5,799 nt of DNA from JBBTVI01 sp038063315 (GCA_038063315.1 JBBTVI010000002.1:1-5799), one strand, 5' to 3'. Shown: positions 1 through 4,412, numbered from the stretch's first letter. The notes: generated from the letters alone by a model not told the origin. Numbers and translations: made by a program.

Positions 1-48
1 ATACAACGCCGAAAAGCCCCGCGGCGCTTCCTTTTAACCACGATAAAG

Positions 49-80
49 AAAAAACAATAACCGCAATGTTATTGCTTTTT
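49..80. terminator. Bidirectional intrinsic terminator
   Basis: A 7-bp stem CAATAAC/GTTATTG (55-61 with 68-74) encloses a 6-nt loop. On the plus strand it is followed by a T run (76-80). On the minus strand the A run at 49-54 becomes a T run, so the hairpin can end transcription both ways. It lies 34 bp past the stop of the minus-strand small gene and probably also closes a plus-strand gene left of the window. A second, weaker hairpin (CGCCG 7-11 with CGGCG 22-26) lies further left and may belong to that unseen gene. The stem is AT-rich, so strength is uncertain. Confidence 0.55.
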
Positions 81-107
81 CCCCATCAATCCTTTCCGCA
101 AACCATA

Positions 108-248
108 TTACTGGCCTGCGATAATCACCAAGAGCCACGCGATGCTCGCGAGCAGCGTGCCCGCAATGAAGCCGGACAACGAAGAGGCGATGAGCGTTCC
201 GATCTTGAAATGATAGATCCGCCGATCATCGCTCACGAAATCGCGCAT
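108..248 (-). CDS. Small single-pass membrane protein, 46 aa, unknown function
   Basis: I do not recognise this gene. Translation gives a charged N-terminus (residues 1-15, with RDF, DDRR and HFK) and then one long hydrophobic stretch (about residues 16-44) rich in Gly, Ala, Ser, Leu and Ile, ending at GQ and a TAA stop. This fits a single membrane helix with a small cytoplasmic head. I chose the ATG at 246-248 because GGGAG lies 8 nt upstream of it. An in-frame ATG at 261-263 would add five residues but has no ribosome binding site. Support for a real gene is the set of signals around it: a promoter with 17-bp spacing at 310-338, the ribosome site, and a T-tailed hairpin 34 bp past the stop. 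Its glycine-rich helix (SGFIAGTLLAS) could self-associate, which is inference. It could still be a chance ORF, but the flanking signals make that less likely. Confidence 0.6.
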   Translation of the reverse strand: MRDFVSDDRRIYHFKIGTLIASSLSGFIAGTLLASIAWLLVIIAGQ

Positions 249-309
249 GATTTGATCTCCCATAATACGGTTGAATTAATTAATGATTTACCCGCCGCGT
301 CTTTTATTT

Positions 310-338
310 ATTATAAAGGCGAAAGGCCTATGCGACAA
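310..338 (-). promoter_or_regulatory. Sigma-70-type promoter for the small membrane protein
   Basis: Read on the minus strand, a -35 box TTGTCG (338-333) and a perfect -10 box TATAAT (315-310) are separated by exactly 17 bp. The predicted start of transcription is near 303, giving a leader of about 54 nt before the ATG at 248. The spacer contains a short inverted repeat (AGGC/GCCT). Confidence 0.55.
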
Positions 339-345
339 CTAAATG

Positions 346-354
346 TTATCCACA
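346..354 (+). promoter_or_regulatory. Consensus DnaA-box 9-mer
   Basis: TTATCCACA is identical to the consensus high-affinity DnaA box. It lies 7 bp upstream of the -35 box of the 310-338 promoter and 3 bp from the target duplication of the MITE. I see no further boxes nearby, so this is not evidence for an origin. It may be a regulatory site or a chance match. Confidence 0.3.
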
Positions 355-365
355 ACAGGAACAAA

Positions 366-520
366 GTAACCCCCTCACAGCCGTATCAAGACCGCCACTA
401 CATGCGTCATTGCGAGGAGTCCTGCCGCAGGGCGACGAAGCAATCCAGAAAAACCCTGGATTGCCGCGCGCCCCCTCGAGGAACTTGGGGTCGCTCGCAA
501 TGACAGCTGTGAGGGGTTAC
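366..520. mobile_element. MITE-like palindromic element with TIRs and 8-bp target duplication
   Basis: The ends are inverted repeats: GTAACCCCCTCACAGC at 366-381 against GCTGTGAGGGGTTAC at 506-520, differing by one extra C. Just inside are GTCATTGCGAG (406-416) and its reverse complement (494-504), and in the centre a 9-bp hairpin GCAATCCAG/CTGGATTGC (440-448 with 456-464, 7-nt loop). The element is directly flanked by GGAACAAA at 358-365 and 521-528, as expected of an 8-bp duplication made by a transposase. It encodes no protein of its own, so it would depend on an enzyme supplied from elsewhere. Parts of it belong to the GTCATTGCGAGGAG repeats seen in many bacterial genomes. A related left end occurs at 5665. 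Confidence 0.7.
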
Positions 521-531
521 GGAACAAAGGT

Positions 532-560
532 TTGTCCATCCGTCAAATCCGTGGTATTTT
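532..560 (+). promoter_or_regulatory. Possible promoter of tRNA-Ala
   Basis: TTGTCC (532-537) and TATTTT (555-560) are 17 bp apart, which would start transcription near 567, about 40 nt before the tRNA. The boxes are imperfect. They begin 3 bp outside the MITE's right target duplication, so the insertion sits directly behind this promoter. Confidence 0.3.
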
Positions 561-607
561 GATTGTGCCGCATTGTAATCCGTCCAGTTCGTCTTTCCGC
601 TTTTTGC

Positions 608-681
608 GGGCCTATAGCATAGTGGTAGTGCACCCGCCTTGCACGCGGGGTGCGGGAGTTCGATTCTCCCTAGGTCCACCA
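608..681 (+). tRNA. tRNA-Ala (anticodon UGC), CCA encoded
   Basis: The cloverleaf folds completely in 74 nt: acceptor GGGCCTA with TAGGTCC, D stem GCAT/GTGC around AGTGGTA, anticodon stem CCCGC/GCGGG around loop CTTGCAC, a 4-nt variable loop, and T stem GGGAG/CTCCC around TTCGATT. The anticodon TGC is at 640-642. The acceptor has the G3:U70 wobble pair, the main alanine identity element, so the assignment does not rest on the anticodon alone. Discriminator A is at 678 and CCA at 679-681 is encoded. No T-tailed terminator follows. A structured region leads into the GIY-YIG gene, so the two may share a transcript. Confidence 0.96.
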
Positions 682-767
682 CTTCGCTCCTCGCTATTGC
701 TCGGAGCTTCGCGGTGCAAGCACTATATAAAATTAAGCAGATTGTGTTATTACTCGGCGAAGTGGTG
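677..767 (+). repeat. Inverted repeat using the tRNA 3' end, with a nested hairpin
   Basis: The last tRNA bases and the six bases after them (CACCACTTCGC, 677-687) recur as a perfect 11-bp reverse complement at 757-767. Between the arms is a smaller hairpin GCTCC/GGAGC (686-690 with 703-707). In a precursor transcript the long pairing would cover the CCA end. CTTCGC/GCGAAG motifs recur throughout 682-815 and again at 1719-1830, as in a repeat-derived region. Confidence 0.4.
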
Positions 768-773
768 TGGCGC

Positions 774-810
774 GAAGCTCACATCGCACGTAGCTTCAGC
801 GAAGTGCGAT
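774..810 (+). other. Candidate H-type pseudoknot before the GIY-YIG start codon
   Basis: Two perfect stems interleave: GAAGCT 774-779 with AGCTTC 792-797, and ATCGCAC 783-789 with GTGCGAT 804-810. The 5' arm of the second lies in the loop of the first, giving pseudoknot order with connecting loops of 3, 2 and 6 nt, which is sterically reasonable. The 3' arm ends 6 nt before the ATG at 817, where a ribosome binding site would normally be. The two stems could instead be alternative hairpins. Confidence 0.35.
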
Positions 811-816
811 TACCTT

Positions 817-1056
817 ATGTTCTACGTCTATATTTTACGAAGCGAAAAAGATAACAGCCATTATATAGGCGTAACCATTGATTTAAAAAGGCGCTTGCAG
901 GAACATAACTCCGGCTCCGCAAAATATTCAAGCACAAAGCGGCCGTACAAACTTATTTGGTGCTGTATCTTTCCAAATAAGAAAAGAGCCTACGAGTTTG
1001 AAAAGTATCTTAAGTCCAGTTCTGGCTATGCCTTCACCAAGAAACATTTAATTTAG
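817..1056 (+). CDS. GIY-YIG nuclease superfamily protein, 79 aa (YhbQ/UPF0213-like)
   Basis: This is a complete single-domain GIY-YIG protein. The first motif is YVY at residues 3-5 and the second is YIG at 16-18. They are followed by the conserved Arg (R25/R26 in LKRRLQEHN), H30 with N31, and an E62 in the EFEKYLK helix at the metal-binding Glu position. All catalytic positions of the family are therefore present and there is no extra DNA-binding domain, as in the YhbQ/UPF0213 group of about 80-100 residues. Stand-alone members are poorly understood; a DNA-nicking role is known for the superfamily and inferred here. The ATG at 817 matches the family N-terminus; upstream in-frame sequence runs back through the tRNA and is not coding. 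No Shine-Dalgarno is visible, and a possible pseudoknot occupies its place. The gene lies 135 bp after tRNA-Ala, and a copy of the tRNA end lies just past it, suggesting a tRNA-targeted cassette. Confidence 0.9.
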   Translation: MFYVYILRSEKDNSHYIGVTIDLKRRLQEHNSGSAKYSSTKRPYKLIWCCIFPNKKRAYEFEKYLKSSSGYAFTKKHLI

Positions 1057-1083
1057 GCAGAGGGTATTCCAATAGCGATCTTG

Positions 1084-1097
1084 TTGGTCCACCAGTT
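1084..1097 (+). repeat. Direct repeat of the tRNA-Ala 3' end (att-like)
   Basis: This 14-mer matches the tRNA-Ala 3' end and its flank (671-684) at 12 of 14 positions, including nine consecutive bases GGTCCACCA. The two copies bracket the GIY-YIG gene and its leader (about 400 bp). Duplicated tRNA ends are the usual mark of site-specific insertion at a tRNA. No integrase is in the window, and the match is short. Confidence 0.4.
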
Positions 1098-1100
1098 AAT

Positions 1101-1712
1101 ATGACTCCGAGCCTTTTCGCAGTAAACACCAACCTAAATATAAATTCCGAAAAGAAACTGAGTCAAAAAAGTGATTTGAGATCTCTATTTCTTATACGGG
1201 AATCTAAAAATGACCATCTTTGCTTTTTTGTAGCTCTAAAAAACAGTGGCGACAAAATTATTAACCAAATATGGTTTACGGCTTTTGTAGGTATAGGTAA
1301 AACGGGCGTCGCTCCCGGTTGGGACGATCAGGATAATTTCTATTTTAGAACTTTTCTTGGCCAGTATTTAACGGGATATACGAAAGAATCAGTTAAATTA
1401 CCTCCGGAAGCGATTTTAGAAATTCTCTATTTCGAAATCCCTAAAGATAAACTATCCGAGGCAGGATCATTAGAATTTTATTATGGTTGTGAATCTGTAA
1501 AAAAGTTCTCTTTTGCCGCGACTTGGGAAAAGGGAGAAATAAGCAAGCACCTGGCCGAAGTTAATACTCAAAATTTCATAAATTTTTTGAAATTCAAAAA
1601 TCAAAAACATCTATTTCAAAAAATTAGTATACTTTCTGTACGGATTTACAAATGTTTAAAAAAAATAGCAAAAGGTGCCAAAAAAATTTTTGTTAGAGAG
1701 AAGAATTTTTGA
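1101..1712 (+). CDS. AT-rich orphan protein, 203 aa, cationic C-terminal tail
   Basis: I do not recognise this family. Residues 1-135 look beta-rich, with alternating hydrophobic strands around FFVALKNSGDKIINQIWFTAFVG and LEILYFEIPKDKL, compatible with an immunoglobulin-like or other beta-sandwich fold (inference). Residues 160-203 are helical and strongly basic, with clusters such as CLKKIAKGAKK, and could lie on nucleic acid or an anionic membrane. There is no signal peptide and no clear membrane helix. The first usable start is ATG 1101, six bases after the tRNA-end repeat. No Shine-Dalgarno precedes it, and the frame stays open upstream to 1014 without a start codon, so the true N-terminus may have been lost to the cassette insertion. 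Base composition is clearly more AT-rich than the helicase and purM-like genes, suggesting a separate origin. It may be co-transcribed with the GIY-YIG gene, 44 bp away. Confidence 0.6.
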   Translation: MTPSLFAVNTNLNINSEKKLSQKSDLRSLFLIRESKNDHLCFFVALKNSGDKIINQIWFTAFVGIGKTGVAPGWDDQDNFYFRTFLGQYLTGYTKESVKLPPEAILEILYFEIPKDKLSEAGSLEFYYGCESVKKFSFAATWEKGEISKHLAEVNTQNFINFLKFKNQKHLFQKISILSVRIYKCLKKIAKGAKKIFVREKNF

Positions 1713-1718
1713 GACCCA

Positions 1719-1825
1719 CTTCGCGGGCGAAATACTTGGACTCCCGCGAGGACGGAACGGGGTGGGGGAATTCCGTCGCGCCCGACTTGTTCGCCGAAGT
1801 TTCAACGCGGGCGGAGCGTTCCGCC
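1719..1825. repeat. GC-rich cluster of three tandem hairpins
   Basis: The gap 1713-1935 has no gene. It changes abruptly from the AT-rich orphan gene to GC-rich sequence. Three hairpins follow one another: CTTCGCGGG/CCCGCGAGG (1719-1727 with 1743-1751, one G-U pair), GACGGAA/TTCCGTC (1751-1757 with 1771-1777), and GGCGGA/TCCGCC with a 4-nt loop (1810-1815 with 1820-1825). No T run follows, so these are not ordinary intrinsic terminators. It may be a decayed mobile repeat. The rest of the gap (1826-1935) shows only a weak AGCAT/ATGCT hairpin at 1918-1932. Confidence 0.4.
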
Positions 1826-1935
1826 GGAGCGAAGCAAAGGCGGTTAATCAGGGTTCTCCGCAAAATGGGTTCTGACTTTTTCAAACAAACACCACAATCG
1901 GAGATCTCTTACGGCGAAGCATTTCCGATGCTCGG

Positions 1936-3159
1936 CTATTTTGTTAATTGATGAAACCGATGGCTGCGGCGCGGAAACGGCTTATCCTGCCGCCGGTTCA
2001 AGGGGCTAAAAAATTCAGCAATGCGTCTCGGCGGGAGTGAGGGAAGTTTTGATGTGGGGAGCGGTTTGCGGGTCAAGCGTTCAATCGCACGAACCTCCCG
2101 TTCTTCTCCCGGCATTGCAAACGTCACGGCGTGTCCTCCAGCTCCTGCGCGGGCGGTACGGCCGATTCGATGCACATAGTCGTGTGAAGACGAGGGCAGA
2201 TCGAAATTTAATACAAGTTCGATTCCCGCGATATCAATGCCGCGGGACGCGATATCTGTTGCGACCAGCACCCGGTACTTCCCTGCCTTAAATCCGTTGA
2301 GCGCTTCTCTGCGTTGCTGCAATGAGCGGTTTGAATGGATTTCTGCGGCGGCGATGCCGACTGCTCGGATTTGCGCGGTCACTCTTTTTGCGCCGTATTT
2401 CGTCCGTGTAAAAACAAGTGTTGGACCGTGATACGTTTCAAGCAATTTTTCAAGGAGGGAATTTTTTTGATCCCTCGAAACAATAAAGAGTTCTTGCGTC
2501 ACGCGTCCAACGGTGGTACCCGGCGGCGCAATTTCCACCCTGACAGGGAGCTGCATGTATGAGGCCGCAATTTTCATGATCTCTGCCGGCATGGTGGCAG
2601 AAAAAAGCATAGTCTGGCGGTTCTTTGGAAGCGCGGCAAAAATCTTTCGGATTTGCGGCATAAATCCCATATCCAGCATACGGTCTGCTTCGTCCAGTAC
2701 CACGATGTGAACGTCGCCAAGGAGAAGATTTTTTTGACGCAGGTGATCGATAAGCCGTCCGGGGGTTGCGATAATGATATGGGGAATTCGCGAAAGCGCC
2801 CGTACTTGCGGACCAATGGCTTGCCCGCCGACTAATACCGCAGTACGAAGTCCCGTGCCACCGCCGATTTTCTGGAGTGTCTCATCCACCTGGAACGCAA
2901 GTTCCCTTGTCGGCAACACGACAAGTCCTTGCCCTTTTATTTTGGCAAGTTGCTGGATCATGGGTATGCCAAAGGCAAGGGTTTTTCCGGTTCCGGTCTG
3001 GGCGATTCCTACTAGGTCTTTTCCCTGGATTGCAACGGGAATCGCCTGCTCCTGGATCGGAGTAGGAATGCGGTACTGAAGCCGAGTAAGGGCCGCAAGT
3101 AGGGCGGGTACGATTCCCAGCCCAAAAAAATTACTTTGAGTCGTATTATGCGATTTCAT
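1936..3159 (-). CDS. rhlE: DEAD-box ATP-dependent RNA helicase, RhlE-like
   Basis: A 407-residue ATP-dependent RNA-unwinding protein with both RecA-like domains complete. Visible motifs are Q motif PTPIQ (Q36), motif I AQTGTGKT (53-60), Ia PTREL (83-87), Ib TPGR (132-135), II DEAD (156-159) inside LDEADRMLDMGF, III SAT (187-189), IV LVFTRTK, V ATDIASRGID (300-309) and VI HRIGRTARAG (330-339). No key residue is missing. The LDEADRMLDMGF and LVFTRTKYGA wording and the short basic tail (about the last 35 residues, many Arg) are closest to RhlE, known in proteobacteria for ribosome assembly and RNA turnover; the subfamily is inferred. I chose ATG 3157-3159; an in-frame TTG at 3174 would add five residues. 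Neither has a Shine-Dalgarno, and an in-frame stop at 3217-3219 excludes a longer form. It is divergent from dedA, with a promoter at 3266-3294 and a hairpin-rich leader of about 100 nt. No clear terminator was found. Confidence 0.95.
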   Translation of the reverse strand: MKSHNTTQSNFFGLGIVPALLAALTRLQYRIPTPIQEQAIPVAIQGKDLVGIAQTGTGKTLAFGIPMIQQLAKIKGQGLVVLPTRELAFQVDETLQKIGGGTGLRTAVLVGGQAIGPQVRALSRIPHIIIATPGRLIDHLRQKNLLLGDVHIVVLDEADRMLDMGFMPQIRKIFAALPKNRQTMLFSATMPAEIMKIAASYMQLPVRVEIAPPGTTVGRVTQELFIVSRDQKNSLLEKLLETYHGPTLVFTRTKYGAKRVTAQIRAVGIAAAEIHSNRSLQQRREALNGFKAGKYRVLVATDIASRGIDIAGIELVLNFDLPSSSHDYVHRIGRTARAGAGGHAVTFAMPGEEREVRAIERLTRKPLPTSKLPSLPPRRIAEFFSPLNRRQDKPFPRRSHRFHQLTK

Positions 3160-3173
3160 AATGCTGAAGGACA

Positions 3174-3242
3174 ACCAACAAGTTGGTCGTTCTGTCGCGG
3201 GATTACCTGCACGCCGTCACCTTACGGGTGTCGGATGTGCAG
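3174..3242 (-). promoter_or_regulatory. Structured 5' leader of the helicase mRNA (two hairpins)
   Basis: The first hairpin (3242-3207) has stems CTGCAC/GTGCAG, CCG/CGG and CACC/GGTG, 13 pairs in 36 nt with small internal loops and a 5-nt apical loop. The second (3187-3174) is ACCAAC/GTTGGT around two bases, extendable past one mismatch, and ends about 14 nt before the ATG. The leader has no Shine-Dalgarno close to the start. Long leaders with autoregulation are known for some cold-shock DEAD-box helicase mRNAs such as csdA; a similar role here is inference. Confidence 0.45.
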
Positions 3243-3265
3243 TGATTTTCCTTTCTATGTTTATA

Positions 3266-3294
3266 ATGATAACACAAATAAAATAGAAAATCAA
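3266..3294 (-). promoter_or_regulatory. Helicase promoter
   Basis: On the minus strand, -35 TTGATT (3294-3289) and -10 TATCAT (3271-3266) have 17-bp spacing in very AT-rich DNA. Transcription would start near 3259, giving a leader of about 100 nt. Its -35 box lies 5 bp from the -35 box of the opposite promoter. Confidence 0.55.
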
Positions 3295-3299
3295 TAGTA

Positions 3300-3328
3300 T
3301 TGACATTTACACAAATCTATTCCATGAT
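3300..3328 (+). promoter_or_regulatory. Divergent plus-strand promoter toward dedA
   Basis: A perfect -35 TTGACA (3300-3305) is followed after 17 bp by CATGAT (3323-3328, 4 of 6 matches to the -10 consensus). Transcription would start near 3335. Together with the helicase -35 box it forms the perfect inverted repeat TCAAT-AGT-ATTGA (3291-3303), a possible shared operator. The nearest gene it can serve is dedA, about 325 nt downstream. Confidence 0.45.
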
Positions 3329-3356
3329 AAAAGCAAGTTTCCGGAATAGTTTTTTT

Positions 3357-3397
3357 CAAAGAAAGGAGGCGCCAAATGATTCTATAGTTTTTCTTTG
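3357..3397 (+). promoter_or_regulatory. Hairpin presenting a strong Shine-Dalgarno and a three-codon ORF
   Basis: CAAAGAAA (3357-3364) pairs perfectly with TTTCTTTG (3390-3397). The 25-nt loop holds GGAGG (3365-3369) and, 6 nt on, ATG ATT CTA TAG (3376-3387), which encodes Met-Ile-Leu-stop. This is the strongest ribosome binding site in the window, yet it serves a three-residue ORF. The ORF is in the same frame as dedA but is separated from it by this stop and by TGA at 3511. It may be a decayed old start or a regulatory minigene. Confidence 0.4.
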
Positions 3398-3434
3398 TTA
3401 TAGCAATGTTAAAACAAACCGTCCTTTCCTCTTC

Positions 3435-3515
3435 TGTCATTCCCGCGCAGGCGGGAATCCGGGTTTTCCTCTTTGATAAGGCAGAACCTGGACCCCCGCC
3501 TTCGCGGGGGTGACA
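3435..3515. repeat. REP-like double-hairpin palindrome, 81 bp
   Basis: The ends TGTCA (3435-3439) and TGACA (3511-3515) are inverted. Each arm carries its own hairpin: TTCCCGC/GCGGGAA (3440-3446 with 3451-3457, loop GCAG) and CCCCCGC/GCGGGGG (3493-3499 with 3504-3510, loop CTTC). The two halves are also complementary to each other. This is the common dispersed repeat family of the form GTCATTCCCGC found between genes in many bacteria. It has no flanking target duplication. It lies inside the dedA leader, between the plus-strand promoter and the gene. Confidence 0.75.
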
Positions 3516-3617
3516 ACCGGAGAAAATTGTGGTGTTGCCGAAACCGTCATTTTGTTTTTACAGGGCTATAGATGAAAATCAGAAGAAAGAATTTGTAGAA
3601 GAAGGCTACGCCCACTA

Positions 3618-3626
3618 TGGTATTAT
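3618..3626 (+). promoter_or_regulatory. Possible extended -10 promoter of dedA
   Basis: TG-G-TATTAT fits an extended -10 element and would start transcription near 3633, 28 nt before the dedA ATG. An overlapping TATAAT lies at 3624-3629. No -35 box is visible at the right distance, so support is weak. Confidence 0.25.
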
Positions 3627-3660
3627 AATGGCTGGCTTTTTGGGTAAAATAGTACCCAAT

Positions 3661-4308
3661 ATGACAATATTCGCGGACCTTACTAACTTCATACTCCATA
3701 TAGATATTCACCTGGGCGAAATAATTGCTCAGTACGGAGTGTTATCCTATGCGATTCTCTTTGCCATCATCTTCGCGGAAACGGGATTGGTGTTTACTCC
3801 GTTTTTGCCGGGCGACTCGCTCCTTTTCGCGGCCGGCGCTTTCGCGGCGATAAATTCTTTTAATATCGTTGCCTTACTTTTATTGATGTGGACCGCCGCC
3901 TTTTTGGGTGATACGGCGAACTACTGGATCGGGCATTACTTTGGACAAAAGTTAATTGATAATCCCAAAATCCCCATTAATCAGAGGCATCTTGGCAAAA
4001 CCCGGAAATTTTACGATACGCACGGCGGCCAGACAATATTCCTCGCGCGTTTCGTGCCTATTATCCGAACATTCGCCCCGTTTGTCGCGGGCATAGGAAA
4101 AATGGATTACGGGAAATTTGTCTATTATAACGCCGCGGGCGGTTTTGTTTGGGTTTTCGGGTTTACGCTTTTGGGGTATTTCTTCGGGAATCTGCCCAGC
4201 GTCAAGGAGAATTTCTCTCTCATCATTATTGGAATCATTTTACTCTCTGTCACTCCAATATTGGTAGAACTTATAAAAAATAAACGCCGCGGTTATCGCA
4301 ATCAATAA
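3661..4308 (+). CDS. dedA: DedA-family inner-membrane protein, 215 aa
   Basis: A polytopic membrane protein of the DedA/VTT group; members are linked to membrane homeostasis, proton-coupled transport and lipid-carrier recycling. Nearly the whole length lines up with E. coli DedA (219 aa) as I remember it, including ILHIDIHL (11-18), ETGLVFTPFLPGDSLLF (40-56), GDTANYWIG (83-91) and ARFVPIIRTFAPFVAGIG (129-146). The residues known to be essential in E. coli YqjA are present: E40, D52, R130 and R136. Hydrophobic segments are about 26-45, 48-64 (re-entrant), 67-91, 124-146, 156-176 and 185-205, with a basic C-terminal tail. ATG 3661 gives the family N-terminus and length, although a stem TGGGTA/TACCCA (3641-3658) sits where a Shine-Dalgarno would be. 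GTG 3529, which has GGAG 6 nt upstream, would add 44 hydrophilic residues not expected in the family; ATG 3628 is another choice. Confidence 0.93.
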   Translation: MTIFADLTNFILHIDIHLGEIIAQYGVLSYAILFAIIFAETGLVFTPFLPGDSLLFAAGAFAAINSFNIVALLLLMWTAAFLGDTANYWIGHYFGQKLIDNPKIPINQRHLGKTRKFYDTHGGQTIFLARFVPIIRTFAPFVAGIGKMDYGKFVYYNAAGGFVWVFGFTLLGYFFGNLPSVKENFSLIIIGIILLSVTPILVELIKNKRRGYRNQ

Positions 4309-4327
4309 TTCTTCACTTGATTTTTTT
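4300..4327 (+). terminator. Weak intrinsic terminator after dedA
   Basis: AATCAA (4300-4305) pairs with TTGATT (4317-4322) around an 11-nt loop that holds the dedA stop codon, and T runs on to 4327. The 6-bp AT-rich stem overlaps the T run, so some readthrough into the purM-like gene 104 bp downstream is likely. No convincing separate promoter was seen in that gap. Confidence 0.35.
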
Positions 4328-4412
4328 CTGATCTTCATGGAAAGTGATTTTGATACTCCATAAGGAATATCCGGCTTCATTCGTTCATTTCCAACCAAAA
4401 AAGGAGTTGTTC

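Noticed and set aside
264..354. Replication origin suggested by a DnaA box beside AT-rich DNA
   Set aside because: Only one box is present, with no iterons and no dnaA or dnaN gene in the window.
66..503. 145-codon open frame on the plus strand
   Set aside because: It runs antisense through the small membrane gene, the AT-rich promoter and the MITE. It has no ribosome site and its translation changes character at each of these borders.
366..520. CRISPR array suggested by repeated GTCATTGCGAG and GCAATCCAG motifs
   Set aside because: The motifs are in inverted orientation and occur once per arm; there are no regularly spaced direct repeats.
407..682. 91-codon minus-strand frame across the MITE and tRNA
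   Set aside because: It is the translation of a palindromic repeat and the antisense of tRNA-Ala; such frames are common artefacts of these repeats.
532..816. Long 5' extension of the GIY-YIG frame
   Set aside because: It would translate straight through tRNA-Ala, and the GIY-YIG domain is complete from the ATG at 817.
1675..1951. Several short overlapping frames on both strands after the orphan gene
   Set aside because: They come from the GC-rich hairpin cluster, lack ribosome sites and show no protein-like composition.
3317..3356. CTATTCC/GGAATAG inverted repeat followed by seven T residues, resembling a terminator
   Set aside because: The loop is 19 nt, and the 5' arm overlaps the plus-strand promoter and lies before its predicted start, so the transcript would not contain the full stem. 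No plus-strand gene upstream needs it.
3406..3513. 35-codon frame starting at ATG 3406
   Set aside because: Most of it is the REP-like palindrome, whose translation typically reads VIPAQAGI, and it has no ribosome site.
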